The notes under the pieces: generated by a model | What the model saw: only the letters and a program-made list of their open reading frames with translations | Told to the model about the DNA's origin: nothing | The model's database searches: none | Source of the DNA: Clostridium sp. CAG:288 | GTDB lineage: Bacteria; Bacillota_I; Bacilli_A; RFN20; CAG-288 | Direction of reading: 5' to 3' | Length of the DNA: 64,000 nucleotides | Assembly: GCA_000437395.1 (NCBI GenBank) | Contig: FR898192.1 | Location: forward strand, 159,316 to 223,315 | Made by a program: the position numbers and the translations under genes | Shown: positions 35,068-43,368 of the stretch, piece by piece | Layout of the letters: the number at the start of each line of letters is the position of its first letter | Numbering within the stretch: position 1 is the first letter of the stretch

Positions 35068-35944
35068 GAAAGACAATTACTCAAATAGCAGCAAAACCAA
35101 AATCAAAAAGCAGCTCGCAGGTATGGCAGAGAAAGCGAGTCGTGGCATATACTAGAGTTTCAACGGAACAGGATGAGCAGTTGAATAGCCTTGCCGTGCA
35201 GCAAAGGTATTTCGAGGAATTTATAAACAAGAATCCAGAATGGACAAACGCGGGCATTTACTATGATGATGGCATCAGCGGCACAAGCCTCAAAAAGCGA
35301 GATTGCTTTAATAGATTGATATCTGACGCTATCGATATCAAGGCTTTCCAGAAATACCATGGACGTCCTTTAAACCATCCGAGCATTGAAATCCAAAGGC
35401 GTTACCGTGTTTTTTTGAGAAGGAAAATATCGATAGTATGGATATGAAAAGCGAATTCATCCTAACCGTAATGTCATCACTGGCTCAGGAAGAATCGCAA
35501 TCATTATCAGAAAACATAAAGTAGGGAAAGCGCAAGATATGTCGTGAAGGCAATGTGTACGTGGCATATTCCCAATTTCTCTGATATAAGCGAGGTGGCA
35601 AATACGAACTTGTGACAGACAAGGAACAAGCCAAAATTGTCAAATTGATCTACAAGCTTTACCTTGAGGGAGATACCCTACAAAAATCGCAAAGGCATTA
35701 AACGAATCAAGCATACCGAGCCCTAAAGGCATAAAATGGACGAAAAACGTAATCGTCAACATATTGTCAAATGAGAAATACTGCGGTGATGCCATTCTTC
35801 AGAAGTCCTTTGTCGTAGATTTCATATTCCACGCCACAAAAAAGGACGAGGGCGAATTGCCACAGTACTACGTAAGGAACGACCACCCAGCAATCATAAA
35901 AAGAGCCACTTGGGACGAAACCCACATGATTGAGAACCATTTTG
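35064..35944 (+). pseudogene. Large serine recombinase, wrecked
   Basis: The N-terminal catalytic part is intact (VVAYTRVSTEQDEQLNSLAV, then GIYYDDGISGTSLKKRDC). After DAID the frame breaks, and pieces of the remaining domains appear in several frames: SRLSRNTMDVL with a TAA, KSKGVTVFF, DSMDMKSEFILTVMSSLAQE, SENIK then TAG where TGG is expected, GGKYELVTDKEQAKIV, and INPSNEKYCGD-like ILSNEKYCGDAILQK. At least three stops and several frameshifts are present. It ends at about 35944, where unrelated DNA begins. Inactive integrase of a former element. Confidence 0.8.
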
Positions 35945-36116
35945 TCGTGATTAAAACATCGCGAAGATATCTTGCAACTTTTCTTGCCTCTTCGTTGATG
36001 GTTTCTAGGTTTGCGTAATCTATGCCGATATCACTGATGTTGGAAATGTTGACAACCGAAACGTTACCACCTTCTGCTTTTTCTGTTATTGCCTTACCTC
36101 TGAACACTTCCGCCAC
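35944..36116 (-). pseudogene. Fragment of a type I restriction specificity-like protein
   Basis: An open frame on the minus strand begins AEVFRGKAITEKAEGG and reads VVNISNISDIGIDYANL and EEARKVARYL, then VLITTK, resembling the target-recognition part of HsdS-like proteins. The stretch between RYL and VLI looks shortened. It is joined at about 35944 to the recombinase remnant in the opposite orientation. No methyltransferase or restriction subunit is present. Confidence 0.4.
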
Positions 36117-36255
36117 CTCATTGTCCCGTAGCTTTTTTCTATTATATAACTTAAGCGTTATTAATTTGTCCTTGTAGGTTTACCATCTCTTGACTCAAAG
36201 TGTCGTTCGAGCCTTTGCCACAAAGAAACCTTTGCTACAATGATAGTTCGATTGC

Positions 36256-36876
36256 TCAGTTCATTTTATAGTAGTTTGTGTAAACCATATTACGGGTAGA
36301 ATCCGCACTTTCGATAAACATCTTGAATTTATATTGGTCGGAATCAGTGTCTAATTCATATCGAATTTCAAAAATCCAAACTGAGCCTTTTGAGAAATAG
36401 CCGTTTTCCAAGGTGTTGTTCATTACATAATAGAAACTATATAATTTGCTAGGATTGTCATCGAAAAAATCGTTCAAGTTACTCTTTTGCTCTATGATGT
36501 ACCAGTTCTCGTTTGTGCTCCTATTATATTTTTCGATTCTCGGTACACCGAACATCCCGGCGTAATTGGTTTGGAAGTATGAGAAATACGTCTCGGCGTT
36601 TGCATTAAACGTTGCTTCGTCCGGGCAAACTTGCGAAAACGAATAGCCACCGTTAAACCAAGCATCGCTTGAGTTTATTTCTCCAGACAAGCCAGTCGGC
36701 GCAGTCAGGCCTGCAAGTCCTTTTTCCGATAGTTCTTCTTCGGTAAACCATTTTGTCCTATCGTGGATTTTTTTGCTTACTCCGCTGCTATCGCCACCTC
36801 CACACGCTACCAATCCGACACAAGCTACCGCTAGAAACATTGCACAACAAATAATATGCGTTCTTTTCTTTATCAT
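36256..36876 (-). CDS. Lipoprotein of unknown function
   Basis: The product has 206 residues from the ATG at 36876, with GGGAGG 8 bases upstream. Signal peptide and lipobox (GLVACGGG) are clear. The mature part is aromatic and acidic (YFSYFQTNYAGMFGVPRIEKY) and I do not recognise it. Base use is visibly less AT-rich than the surrounding chromosome, and the gene sits in the mobile region, both pointing to transfer. Confidence 0.6.
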   Translation of the reverse strand: MIKKRTHIICCAMFLAVACVGLVACGGGDSSGVSKKIHDRTKWFTEEELSEKGLAGLTAPTGLSGEINSSDAWFNGGYSFSQVCPDEATFNANAETYFSYFQTNYAGMFGVPRIEKYNRSTNENWYIIEQKSNLNDFFDDNPSKLYSFYYVMNNTLENGYFSKGSVWIFEIRYELDTDSDQYKFKMFIESADSTRNMVYTNYYKMN

Positions 36877-37167
36877 GTTGCTAACCTCCCACGTGACTGC
36901 TAACCAGTCTTGTAACATTTCCACTCTATTTGAATTCTTTCTACACACTTAATTTCAACACTGAGTCATTAAGTTTATTTAATTGTAGTTTATTTATATA
37001 TTTTTTTCAATAAGCGTTCAATAGAGCCCATAATCGTTTATTTGTTATGACAACCGTTGACAAATAAAATCATAGAAACGCACAAAATAAGAATTTAAAA
37101 TTTTATGTATTAAAGTTCGAGTGTTCGAACCTACGGTAAGAATCAAACTCCCGTAAAAATTAAAAAA

Positions 37168-37215
37168 GTTTGACACATGTCTACTTTTGATTGGCTAGTG
37201 CAATTTGTGTCAAAC
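37168..37215. repeat. Perfect 10-bp inverted repeat
   Basis: GTTTGACACA at 37168-37177 and TGTGTCAAAC at 37206-37215 are perfect inverted copies separated by 28 bp. The core TGACAC equals the half-site of the TetR operators but the spacing differs, so it may be an unrelated protein site or an element end. Confidence 0.7.
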
Positions 37216-37258
37216 CTATGCTTTTCTTATGTGTAAGGTAACCGATTTTAATACAATT

Positions 37259-37318
37259 TGCATACAGTAATTAAATTTTGCGTACAGTCAGTGAAAAATG
37301 CGTACAGCAAATAAATGA
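37259..37318 (+). repeat. Three tandem copies of a 20-bp TGCRTACAG motif
   Basis: TGCATACAG starts at 37259, TGCGTACAG at 37279 and TGCGTACAG at 37299, an exact 20-bp period, with more variable AT-rich filler. Direct repeats at about two helical turns are typical of protein-binding arrays such as transposase ends or iterons. Confidence 0.75.
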
Positions 37319-37460
37319 AAACCTCCCAACGTTGTGGGAGGTCAAAGTAACTGTTTCAGTTACCGAATGTGCTCTTTCTTTTACATAACGAGCCAAAGGT
37401 ATGGCGCTAAACTCGGACTCTCCATAACTTTGAGTCGTTTGGAAGCATTCTAGACTGCTC
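37318..37460 (-). ncRNA. Candidate small RNA with terminator
   Basis: On the minus strand TATAAT (37472-37467) precedes about 140 nt that can fold into several hairpins: GACTC/GAGTC, GTAACTG-AAA-CAGTTAC (37347-37363) and a final ACCTCCCA/TGGGAGGT stem (37321-37342) followed by TTTT. A good -35 is not visible. No known RNA family comes to mind. It could be a guide- or antisense-type RNA of a former mobile element, or an element end. Confidence 0.45.
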
Positions 37461-37656
37461 GGTTAAATTATACAATTTTTTTGTAGTAAGAAACAAATAA
37501 AAATTCTAATTCAAGTAACAAAAAAGCTTACTCAAAAAACAATCTCTCTTAAGCAGGTTTTCAATTAATTATTATATAAAATATTTAAGTAGACACCTAT
37601 TAAAAATTCTTTAGACTTTTTTATTAACACACTAATCGTTAAGTAACTAGTCTCAA

Positions 37657-37974
37657 TTATTGCTTACTCAAATCTCCATCGGAGCAGTGAATGGTGAAAT
37701 TGCCGGTGTTGAGATACCAATTATCACCTTTTGTAATGCTATTCCATTGTTTCTTTTTGTCTTTATACTCAATGCTCGTAAGTAAACTGCAAGCTAAGAA
37801 TGCATATTCACCTATGGATTGTACATTTGCCCCGATTGCCACGCTCGAAAGGTTGGTGCAACCAGAGAATATATAACCACCCAGAGAGGTTACAATTGTA
37901 AGGTGCTCTAGGGAAACGTGTTGCGGAAGTAACCGAAATTTTCGCTCGGATACCTCCGCTACGTTTCCTTTCAT
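37657..37974 (-). CDS. BspA-type leucine-rich repeat fragment
   Basis: The product has 105 residues. TSLGGYIFSGCTNLSSVAIG, VQSIGEYAFLACSLLTSIEY and a final FTIHCSDGDLSK are repeats and the C-terminal cap of BspA (Treponema-type LRR) surface proteins. Complete members are far longer and have a signal peptide, which is absent. The start overlaps the stop of the preceding lipoprotein gene (ATGA), so it could be the detached tail of that protein or be translated by coupling. Confidence 0.6.
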   Translation of the reverse strand: MKGNVAEVSERKFRLLPQHVSLEHLTIVTSLGGYIFSGCTNLSSVAIGANVQSIGEYAFLACSLLTSIEYKDKKKQWNSITKGDNWYLNTGNFTIHCSDGDLSKQ

Positions 37975-38999
37975 TGAATCACGTCGATTATTTCATGACT
38001 ATAATAATACCAAAACGCTATTGCTTGCGATTGAACGGCGTCCTTCGTTGCCTTTTGCCTTACGAGGAAGACAAAGCCTTTCACACGCATTGCATCGTTT
38101 GGCATAATCTCCCAGACGTGGGATTCTTGCAAATTCAGCATTGAAGTCCACCCATTCACCGAAGGCTTTCCTCCGTTTTCTTCCAGTTCCAAAAGATCAC
38201 CGTAGACGGACTTTCCTCCGTCATCATGGTTTTTCAGATATCTTTCGTTGTACGGTATCACCTTGTATTCCAGCCCTAAACCAGCAACCGTTGTTTTTTC
38301 CTCTTCGGTCAATTCTCTTATATAATGACGGTATATTTTCTCGCTCTCGTCCCAATCACTTGCTGGGACGCCTATGTTCACAATGCGCGGATTGCTTTTG
38401 TGGTAATAAAACACGAACCTTTTTTCGTCTTGCGTTTCTGCATCGTGAGATAACTTAACGCCCGAAGAATCAACGTCTCGACTAAACAGGCAGGCAACAC
38501 TATGAGAAATTGCATTCTGTCGTTTCGATTTCAAAGTGTAAGTCTTTTGCTCGGATGCGGCGCTTGCCTTGTAGTAGTAATTTTTAGGCGTGCGCACGGA
38601 TACGTTTATCGTAGTCCCAGGTTGAAAAATCTGTTCGTCTCCTGTACTGTATTTTGTTATGTTTGTATATATGTTTGTATATTCTTCTTCGTAAAACGAA
38701 TAGAGAATGTTGTAAATTCCGTTGCCGGGCATTGTTTCAATCGAGTTGTTATAAAAACAGATATACCAATTACCTCCGTTTACTGAAAACTCCAATTGTT
38801 GAGCCGCGTCTTTATCCTGTAAGTAATCGCCAAGATTCCCTACCTCAACGTAGACTTCTCCCGTATGGCTCTGCCAAATCTCTTCTATCGTCGGGGTTAT
38901 CTCTCTGTCTTTCAGTTTTATTCCGCACGCGGAAAGCGTTGCAACTGCACAAATAACAAGTTCAATTGTCAGACAAACACTTAAACCTCTCTTTTTCAT
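37971..38999 (-). CDS. Lipoprotein of unknown function
   Basis: The product has 342 residues with a signal peptide and lipobox (TLSACG). The first half has Ig-like beta features (AQQLEFSVNGGNWYICFYNN, TTINVSVRTPKNYYYKASAA), the second half is mixed. No family recognised. AAGGAGG precedes the start. Codon use is less AT-rich than in the core genes. It is followed, with a 4-bp overlap, by the BspA-type repeat fragment. Confidence 0.6.
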   Translation of the reverse strand: MKKRGLSVCLTIELVICAVATLSACGIKLKDREITPTIEEIWQSHTGEVYVEVGNLGDYLQDKDAAQQLEFSVNGGNWYICFYNNSIETMPGNGIYNILYSFYEEEYTNIYTNITKYSTGDEQIFQPGTTINVSVRTPKNYYYKASAASEQKTYTLKSKRQNAISHSVACLFSRDVDSSGVKLSHDAETQDEKRFVFYYHKSNPRIVNIGVPASDWDESEKIYRHYIRELTEEEKTTVAGLGLEYKVIPYNERYLKNHDDGGKSVYGDLLELEENGGKPSVNGWTSMLNLQESHVWEIMPNDAMRVKGFVFLVRQKATKDAVQSQAIAFWYYYSHEIIDVIQ

Positions 39000-39031
39000 A
39001 ACGAAAACCTCCTTTTGTTATTATCCATTCA

Positions 39032-39160
39032 AATCGTTTTGTCTTGCATAATCGTAAAATTCTGTTTGTTGTTTAAAAATAGTCGAATCAGCCTACCTTG
39101 ATACCAATAGTTGCAGTCTGTTCCGGAGCCACAGAACGATATATGTGGCTTCTTTTCCAT
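39032..39160 (-). CDS. Possible 42-residue peptide
   Basis: ATG at 39160 opens a frame (MEKKPHISFCGSGTDC, then NYWYQGRLIRLF) closing with TGA at 39032. A TATAAT box lies upstream near 39190 but the ribosome binding site is poor. Same strand as the following lipoprotein gene. It may be a gene remnant of the mobile region. Confidence 0.28.
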
Positions 39161-39294
39161 TCGGTTTCCACCGCTTTTCTTTATTTTATTATAACATTAT
39201 ACAATATTTCGATGCAACACTTGGAATTTATGGGGCCTCTCCAAACAAGAAATTTTATTTAAACCCTTTCGTTCCGTAGTAACATTTAAGAAAT

Positions 39295-39337
39295 AAAAAA
39301 GCCCTGCAAAAGCACCTAGTGGTACTTCTACAAGGCT
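39295..39337 (-). terminator. Terminator of tRNA-Leu(CAG)
   Basis: A long hairpin (AGCCTTG ... CAGGGCT with inner GAAG/CTTT and ACC/GGT) is followed by six T on the minus strand. It lies about 88 bp beyond the tRNA. Confidence 0.75.
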
Positions 39338-39424
39338 GACTTCTAGCTTGGCAGATAGTGCAAAAATCCATTTATGCCAACAAAAAAGGTTCAATACTAT
39401 TGCATCAAACCTACAGTCTAATAA

Positions 39425-39508
39425 TGGTGGGGACAATGAGATTTGAACTCACAAGGATTTCTCCACTAGATTCTGAGTCTAGCGCGTATACCATTCCGCC
39501 ATGTCCCC
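39425..39508 (-). tRNA. tRNA-Leu, anticodon CAG
   Basis: The acceptor GGGGACA pairs with TGTCCCC, then A and an encoded CCA. The anticodon stem CTAGA/TCTAG encloses CTCAGAA (anticodon CAG). The long variable arm marks a class II tRNA. Confidence 0.95.
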
Positions 39509-39580
39509 GTATGAATAATATTATTGCATTAATACTTAGTTTTCAACTAAAATAAAATATAATTTATACAAGAGGTAATT

Positions 39581-41044
39581 ATGACACAATTTGAAAAAAG
39601 AAACATTTCGATGATGATGGACTTGTATGAAATGACAATGGCCAACGGATATTTTAAAGATTATAAAGAAGATGAATGGGTTGTATTTGATGTCTTTTAT
39701 CGAAAAAATCCTGATGAAGGTGGATTTGCTATTTTTGCTGGATTAGAGCAAGTTATAGATTATTTAGAAAACATGCATTTTTCTAATGAAGATATTGAAT
39801 ATTTAAGATCTTTGAATTTATACAGCGATGAGTTCTTATCATGGCTTAAAGAGTTCAAGTTTAAAGGTGATATATACGCTATAGATGAAGGTACAATTAT
39901 GTATCCAAATGAACCAATTTTAACTGTATACGCTCCTTTAATTGATGCTCAATTGATTGAAACAGCGATATTAGCTGAAATAAACCATCAATCATTGATT
40001 GCGACTAAGACTAGAAGAATAGTTAAATCTGCTAAAGGAAGAGCTGTATCCGATTTTGGCGCTAGAAGAGCTCATAATGTCGATTCAGCAGTATATGGTG
40101 CTAGAGCTGCATTTATTGGTGGCGTAAATAGTACTGCAACGGTTTTAGCTGGGCAAATGTTTAATATTCCAGTTAGTGGAACAATGGCCCATAGTTGGGT
40201 TATGTATCATGATAATGAATATGAAGCGTTCAAAAAGTTTGCTGAGATATATCCAGATAATGCAATTTTGTTGGTAGATACATATGATGTTTTACATTCA
40301 GGAGTACCTAATGCGATAAGAGTCGCTAAAGAAGTTTTAATGCCAATGGGAAAAAGATTAAAAGGTGTTAGATTAGATTCAGGTGACTTAGCATATTTAT
40401 CAAAAAAGGTTAGAAAAATGCTTGATGAAGCGGGTCTAAATGATTGCATAATTGTCGCATCTAATAGTCTTGATGAATTTACTATAAAATCAATTATTGA
40501 ACAAGGTGGTAAAATCGATTCGTTTGGAGTTGGTGAAAGACTTATCACGGCTAAGAGTGATCCAGTTTTCGGGGCTGTTTATAAGCTTGTTGCTGTCAAT
40601 AAAGAAAAAGCATGTATGCCTAAAATTAAAATATCTGAAACTTTTGAAAAAATTACAAATCCAGGTCATAAAAAGCTTTGGAGAGTATATGATGAAAACA
40701 AAAAAGCAGTTGCTGATTTAATAACTTTATATGATGAAACTCCTGATTTTTCTAGCCCATATTATTATGTTGACCCAGCAAAACCTTGGAAAAATAGATG
40801 CTTTGAAAATTGTACTTTAAAAGAGCTTCAACATTTAGTAATGAAAGATGGAAAGAGATTATATAGATCTAAACCACTTAATGAAATTAGAAAATATGTC
40901 TCTGATCAATTAGAAAATGAAATATGGGAAGAGGAACAAAGATTTGAATTTCCACATCATCACTATATTGATATGAGCCCAGAATATTATAAAATGAAAA
41001 TGGAGCTCTTAACTGAAGCTCAAAAATCAAATAACAAAAAGTAA
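39581..41044 (+). CDS. pncB: Nicotinate phosphoribosyltransferase
   Basis: The 487-aa enzyme makes nicotinate mononucleotide from nicotinate and phosphoribosyl pyrophosphate in NAD salvage. The N-terminal block MMDLYEMTMANGYF, VSDFGARRAH with the phosphorylated-His region, GTMAHSWVM and GVRLDSGDLAYLSK are family signatures. Length matches the long Gram-positive form. AAGAGGT precedes the start. Its own terminator follows at 41061. With PnuC at 25213 it points to dependence on imported B3 vitamers. Confidence 0.95.
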   Translation: MTQFEKRNISMMMDLYEMTMANGYFKDYKEDEWVVFDVFYRKNPDEGGFAIFAGLEQVIDYLENMHFSNEDIEYLRSLNLYSDEFLSWLKEFKFKGDIYAIDEGTIMYPNEPILTVYAPLIDAQLIETAILAEINHQSLIATKTRRIVKSAKGRAVSDFGARRAHNVDSAVYGARAAFIGGVNSTATVLAGQMFNIPVSGTMAHSWVMYHDNEYEAFKKFAEIYPDNAILLVDTYDVLHSGVPNAIRVAKEVLMPMGKRLKGVRLDSGDLAYLSKKVRKMLDEAGLNDCIIVASNSLDEFTIKSIIEQGGKIDSFGVGERLITAKSDPVFGAVYKLVAVNKEKACMPKIKISETFEKITNPGHKKLWRVYDENKKAVADLITLYDETPDFSSPYYYVDPAKPWKNRCFENCTLKELQHLVMKDGKRLYRSKPLNEIRKYVSDQLENEIWEEEQRFEFPHHHYIDMSPEYYKMKMELLTEAQKSNNKK

Positions 41045-41060
41045 TTGTAAAATTAATTTG

Positions 41061-41085
41061 GCCGGTAGTAAAATACCGGCTTTTA
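41061..41085 (+). terminator. Terminator of pncB
   Basis: GCCGGTA and TACCGGC form a 7-bp stem around GTAAAA, followed by TTTTA. Confidence 0.85.
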
Positions 41086-41174
41086 ATTACTTATTGTAGT
41101 GACTAAATTTCAATTTTATGCCATACTTAAATAAGAAACTAGAAAACTAGCTCTTTTTATTTTATGGGGGATTT

Positions 41175-42776
41175 ATGGCTAAATATATTTTTGTAACTGG
41201 TGGTGTTGTATCAGGAATAGGTAAAGGCATTGTTGCCGCTTCAATTGGTAGACTTTTAAAAAGCAGAGGACTAAAAGTCTTTATGCAAAAGTTTGATCCT
41301 TATATTAATGTTGACCCAGGCACCATGTCTCCATATCAACATGGTGAAGTTTTTGTAACTGATGATGGAGCAGAAACTGATTTAGACTTAGGTCACTATG
41401 AAAGATTTATCGATGAAAAATTATCTAAGGCATCAAACATAACAACCGGAAGAATATATCAAACTGTTATTGAAAAAGAACGTAGAGGAGATTTTTTAGG
41501 TAAAACAGTTCAAGTCATTCCTCATATTACTGATGAAATAAAAAGACAATTAAGAAAAGCAGAGGAATCATCAAAAGCAGATATTATTATTACTGAAATT
41601 GGTGGTACTGTTGGCGATATTGAATCTTTGCCATTCTTAGAGGCTATTAGACAATGGCGTAGGGAAGTCGGAATAAATAATACTTTTTACGTTCATGTAA
41701 CTTTAATTCCGCATTTAACTGCTACGGATGAATTAAAGACAAAGCCTACACAACATAGCGTTAAAGAACTTAGATCGTTAGGGATTCAACCTGATATGCT
41801 TGTTTTACGTACTCCAAGAGATCTTGACGATGAAATTAGAGATAAAATTGCTGGCTTTTGCGATGTAAATATTAACTCTGTCATTGTTTGTAAAGATGCA
41901 AAAATCCTTTACGAAGTTGCTACAAATTTATACAAACAAAATATTGATTCAATCATCTGTGACTACTTTGGTTTAGAAACTAAGCCAATTGATTTGACAG
42001 AATGGAATGAATTAATTAGAAAAGTTAAACATATGAATGGCAAAATTAGAATTGCTTTAGTTGGTAAATATGTACAACTACACGATGCTTATATAAGTGT
42101 TGCTGAAGCTTTAAAGAGCGCTGGCTATGAAGTTGGAAAAGAAATTGAAATAGATTGGGTTCAATCTGATCACTCTGACGATCCTGAATTTCTTGAGCAC
42201 CTCAAGCAAGCTGATGGCATTTTAGTACCTGGTGGTTTTGGATCTAGAGCGACAAACGGAAAAATGAAAGCAGCTAGATATGCAAGAGAAAATGGAATAC
42301 CATATCTTGGAATTTGTTATGGCATGCAATTAGCTGTTATCGAATTTATGAGAAATGTCGTTGGAATCAAAGATGCAAGTTCAACAGAAATCGATCCTGC
42401 TACATCAGAACCAGTTATCGATTATTTACCAGATCAATACGAAGGATTAAATTTAGGCGGAACATTAAGACTCGGAAGCTTTGAATGTAAGTTGAAAGAA
42501 AATAGTCTTGTTAGAAGTTTGTATGGCACTGAAATAATTCACGAAAGACACCGTCATAGATATGAATTTAACAATAAATATAAAGAAATTTTAGAGAAAA
42601 ACGGGATGAAAATTACTGGTGTTAACCCTGTTTCTGGTTTAGCAGAGATAGTTGAGATACCACAACATCCTTTCTACGTAGGATGTCAATTTCATCCAGA
42701 ATTCCAGTCAAGACCTACTCGTCCTCATCCATTGTTCTTAGGTTTTATTAGAGCAGCAAATGAGAGAAAAAAGTAA
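41175..42776 (+). CDS. pyrG: CTP synthase
   Basis: The 533-aa enzyme converts UTP to CTP with glutamine and ATP. The synthetase domain (1-265) shows FVTGGVVSGIGKGI and EIGGTVGDIES; the class I amidotransferase domain has GGFGSRA, the nucleophile Cys in LGICYGMQLA (Leu is commoner before Gly-Met) and late His and Glu in QFHPEFQSRP. Start at 41175 after GGGGG-rich sequence. Standing just before the ribosomal operon, with a terminator between. Confidence 0.97.
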   Translation: MAKYIFVTGGVVSGIGKGIVAASIGRLLKSRGLKVFMQKFDPYINVDPGTMSPYQHGEVFVTDDGAETDLDLGHYERFIDEKLSKASNITTGRIYQTVIEKERRGDFLGKTVQVIPHITDEIKRQLRKAEESSKADIIITEIGGTVGDIESLPFLEAIRQWRREVGINNTFYVHVTLIPHLTATDELKTKPTQHSVKELRSLGIQPDMLVLRTPRDLDDEIRDKIAGFCDVNINSVIVCKDAKILYEVATNLYKQNIDSIICDYFGLETKPIDLTEWNELIRKVKHMNGKIRIALVGKYVQLHDAYISVAEALKSAGYEVGKEIEIDWVQSDHSDDPEFLEHLKQADGILVPGGFGSRATNGKMKAARYARENGIPYLGICYGMQLAVIEFMRNVVGIKDASSTEIDPATSEPVIDYLPDQYEGLNLGGTLRLGSFECKLKENSLVRSLYGTEIIHERHRHRYEFNNKYKEILEKNGMKITGVNPVSGLAEIVEIPQHPFYVGCQFHPEFQSRPTRPHPLFLGFIRAANERKK

Positions 42777-42844
42777 TTAATTTACTATTATCCTATTATA
42801 TACACGTGCGTACGCGTATAAAAAGCATAAAGAAAACGCTATCA

Positions 42845-42874
42845 TGGAAGAGCCTAAAAACTCTTCCATTTTTT
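42845..42874 (+). terminator. Terminator of pyrG
   Basis: TGGAAGAG pairs with CTCTTCCA around CCTAAAAA, followed by a T run. Confidence 0.85.
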
Positions 42875-42885
42875 ATAAAAAAGTG

Positions 42886-42914
42886 TTGACTTAATCAGCT
42901 ATATGGTATATATT
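42886..42914 (+). promoter_or_regulatory. Main promoter of the S10 ribosomal operon
   Basis: TTGACT (42886-42891), 17 bp, TATATT (42909-42914). Transcription should start near 42921. No other strong promoter is seen before rplQ, though internal ones are possible. Confidence 0.75.
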
Positions 42915-42920
42915 TGTAAG

Positions 42921-43041
42921 GCTGGTATTATGCCAGCACGCGTTGACGTGTGAGATTGTCGAAACGCCCATAAGGGTTGTCATGTGTTCGAGAAATTCAC
43001 ACCGAGCGAAGTCTAGCCAGATTTTAGACAAGGAGGAAAAC
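42921..43041 (+). promoter_or_regulatory. Structured 5' leader of rpsJ
   Basis: About 120 nt with three stem-loops: GCTGG/CCAGC at the predicted 5' end, GTGTGA pairing with TCACAC (about 42950-43002), and GTCTA/TAGAC ending just before AAGGAGG. It could take part in autoregulation by a ribosomal protein; no known leader family is recognised. Confidence 0.45.
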
Positions 43042-43353
43042 ATGGCAAAAACAAACAACATTAGAGTTCGTTTGAAGGCTTATGATCACAAGATCCTCGA
43101 TCTTTCAGTTCAAAAAATCATCGAAGCCGCAACGAAAACAGGTGCCACTGTTGTTGGCCCAATCCCGCTCCCAACTGAGAAGCAGGTTTACACAATCTTA
43201 CGTTCACCATTTGTCCACAAGGATTCACGTGAACAATTTGAAATCAGAACACATAAGCGTCTGATCGATATCGTCAAGCCTACAAAGCAAACGATCGATA
43301 CTTTACAAAGACTCGATCTTCCTAGTGGCGTCGATATCGAGATTAAATTATAG
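43042..43353 (+). CDS. rpsJ: 30S ribosomal protein S10
   Basis: The 103-aa product starts MAKTNNIRVRLKAYDHKILD and ends in the IVKPTKQTIDTL region typical of S10. ATG at 43042 has AGGAGG 6 bases upstream; a longer in-frame start at 42943 lies in the leader and is unlikely. First gene of the superoperon. Confidence 0.97.
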   Translation: MAKTNNIRVRLKAYDHKILDLSVQKIIEAATKTGATVVGPIPLPTEKQVYTILRSPFVHKDSREQFEIRTHKRLIDIVKPTKQTIDTLQRLDLPSGVDIEIKL

Positions 43354-43368
43354 TAGGAGGTTACCATA

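Larger units (their letters stand above)
36949..37656. other. Intergenic region holding repeats and a candidate small RNA
   Basis: No protein-coding frame is supported here. It contains a 10-bp inverted repeat (37168-37215), a three-copy 20-bp repeat (37259-37318) and a structured minus-strand segment with its own promoter-like box and terminator (37318-37472). The part 37473-37656 is AT-rich and shows nothing further. Confidence 0.6.
34850..39300. mobile_element. Degraded genomic island next to tRNA-Leu
   Basis: The tract holds a ruined serine recombinase with an intact helper gene, a restriction-specificity fragment, two lipoprotein genes and a BspA fragment of less AT-rich composition, tandem and inverted repeats, and long non-coding gaps. 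It lies on the 3' side of the tRNA-Leu(CAG) gene. I could not find a repeated copy of the tRNA end, so the boundaries are approximate. Confidence 0.55.

Noticed and set aside
37259..37318. CRISPR array
   Set aside because: Only three copies of a 9-bp core at 20-bp spacing, with no spacers of normal size and no cas genes.
34850..39508. tRNA-Leu as a clean attachment site of the island
   Set aside because: I found no second copy of the tRNA 3' end at the other side, and large serine recombinases seldom use tRNA genes, so only proximity is recorded.
39358..39555. A 65-codon open frame on the plus strand (MVGTMRFELTRISPLD)
   Set aside because: It lies across the tRNA-Leu(CAG) gene in antisense. 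This peptide string is a well-known false product of tRNA genes.
42943..43041. N-terminal extension of S10 from an upstream in-frame ATG
   Set aside because: The stretch is the structured leader and lacks a ribosome binding site, while the ATG at 43042 has AGGAGG and matches the normal S10 start.
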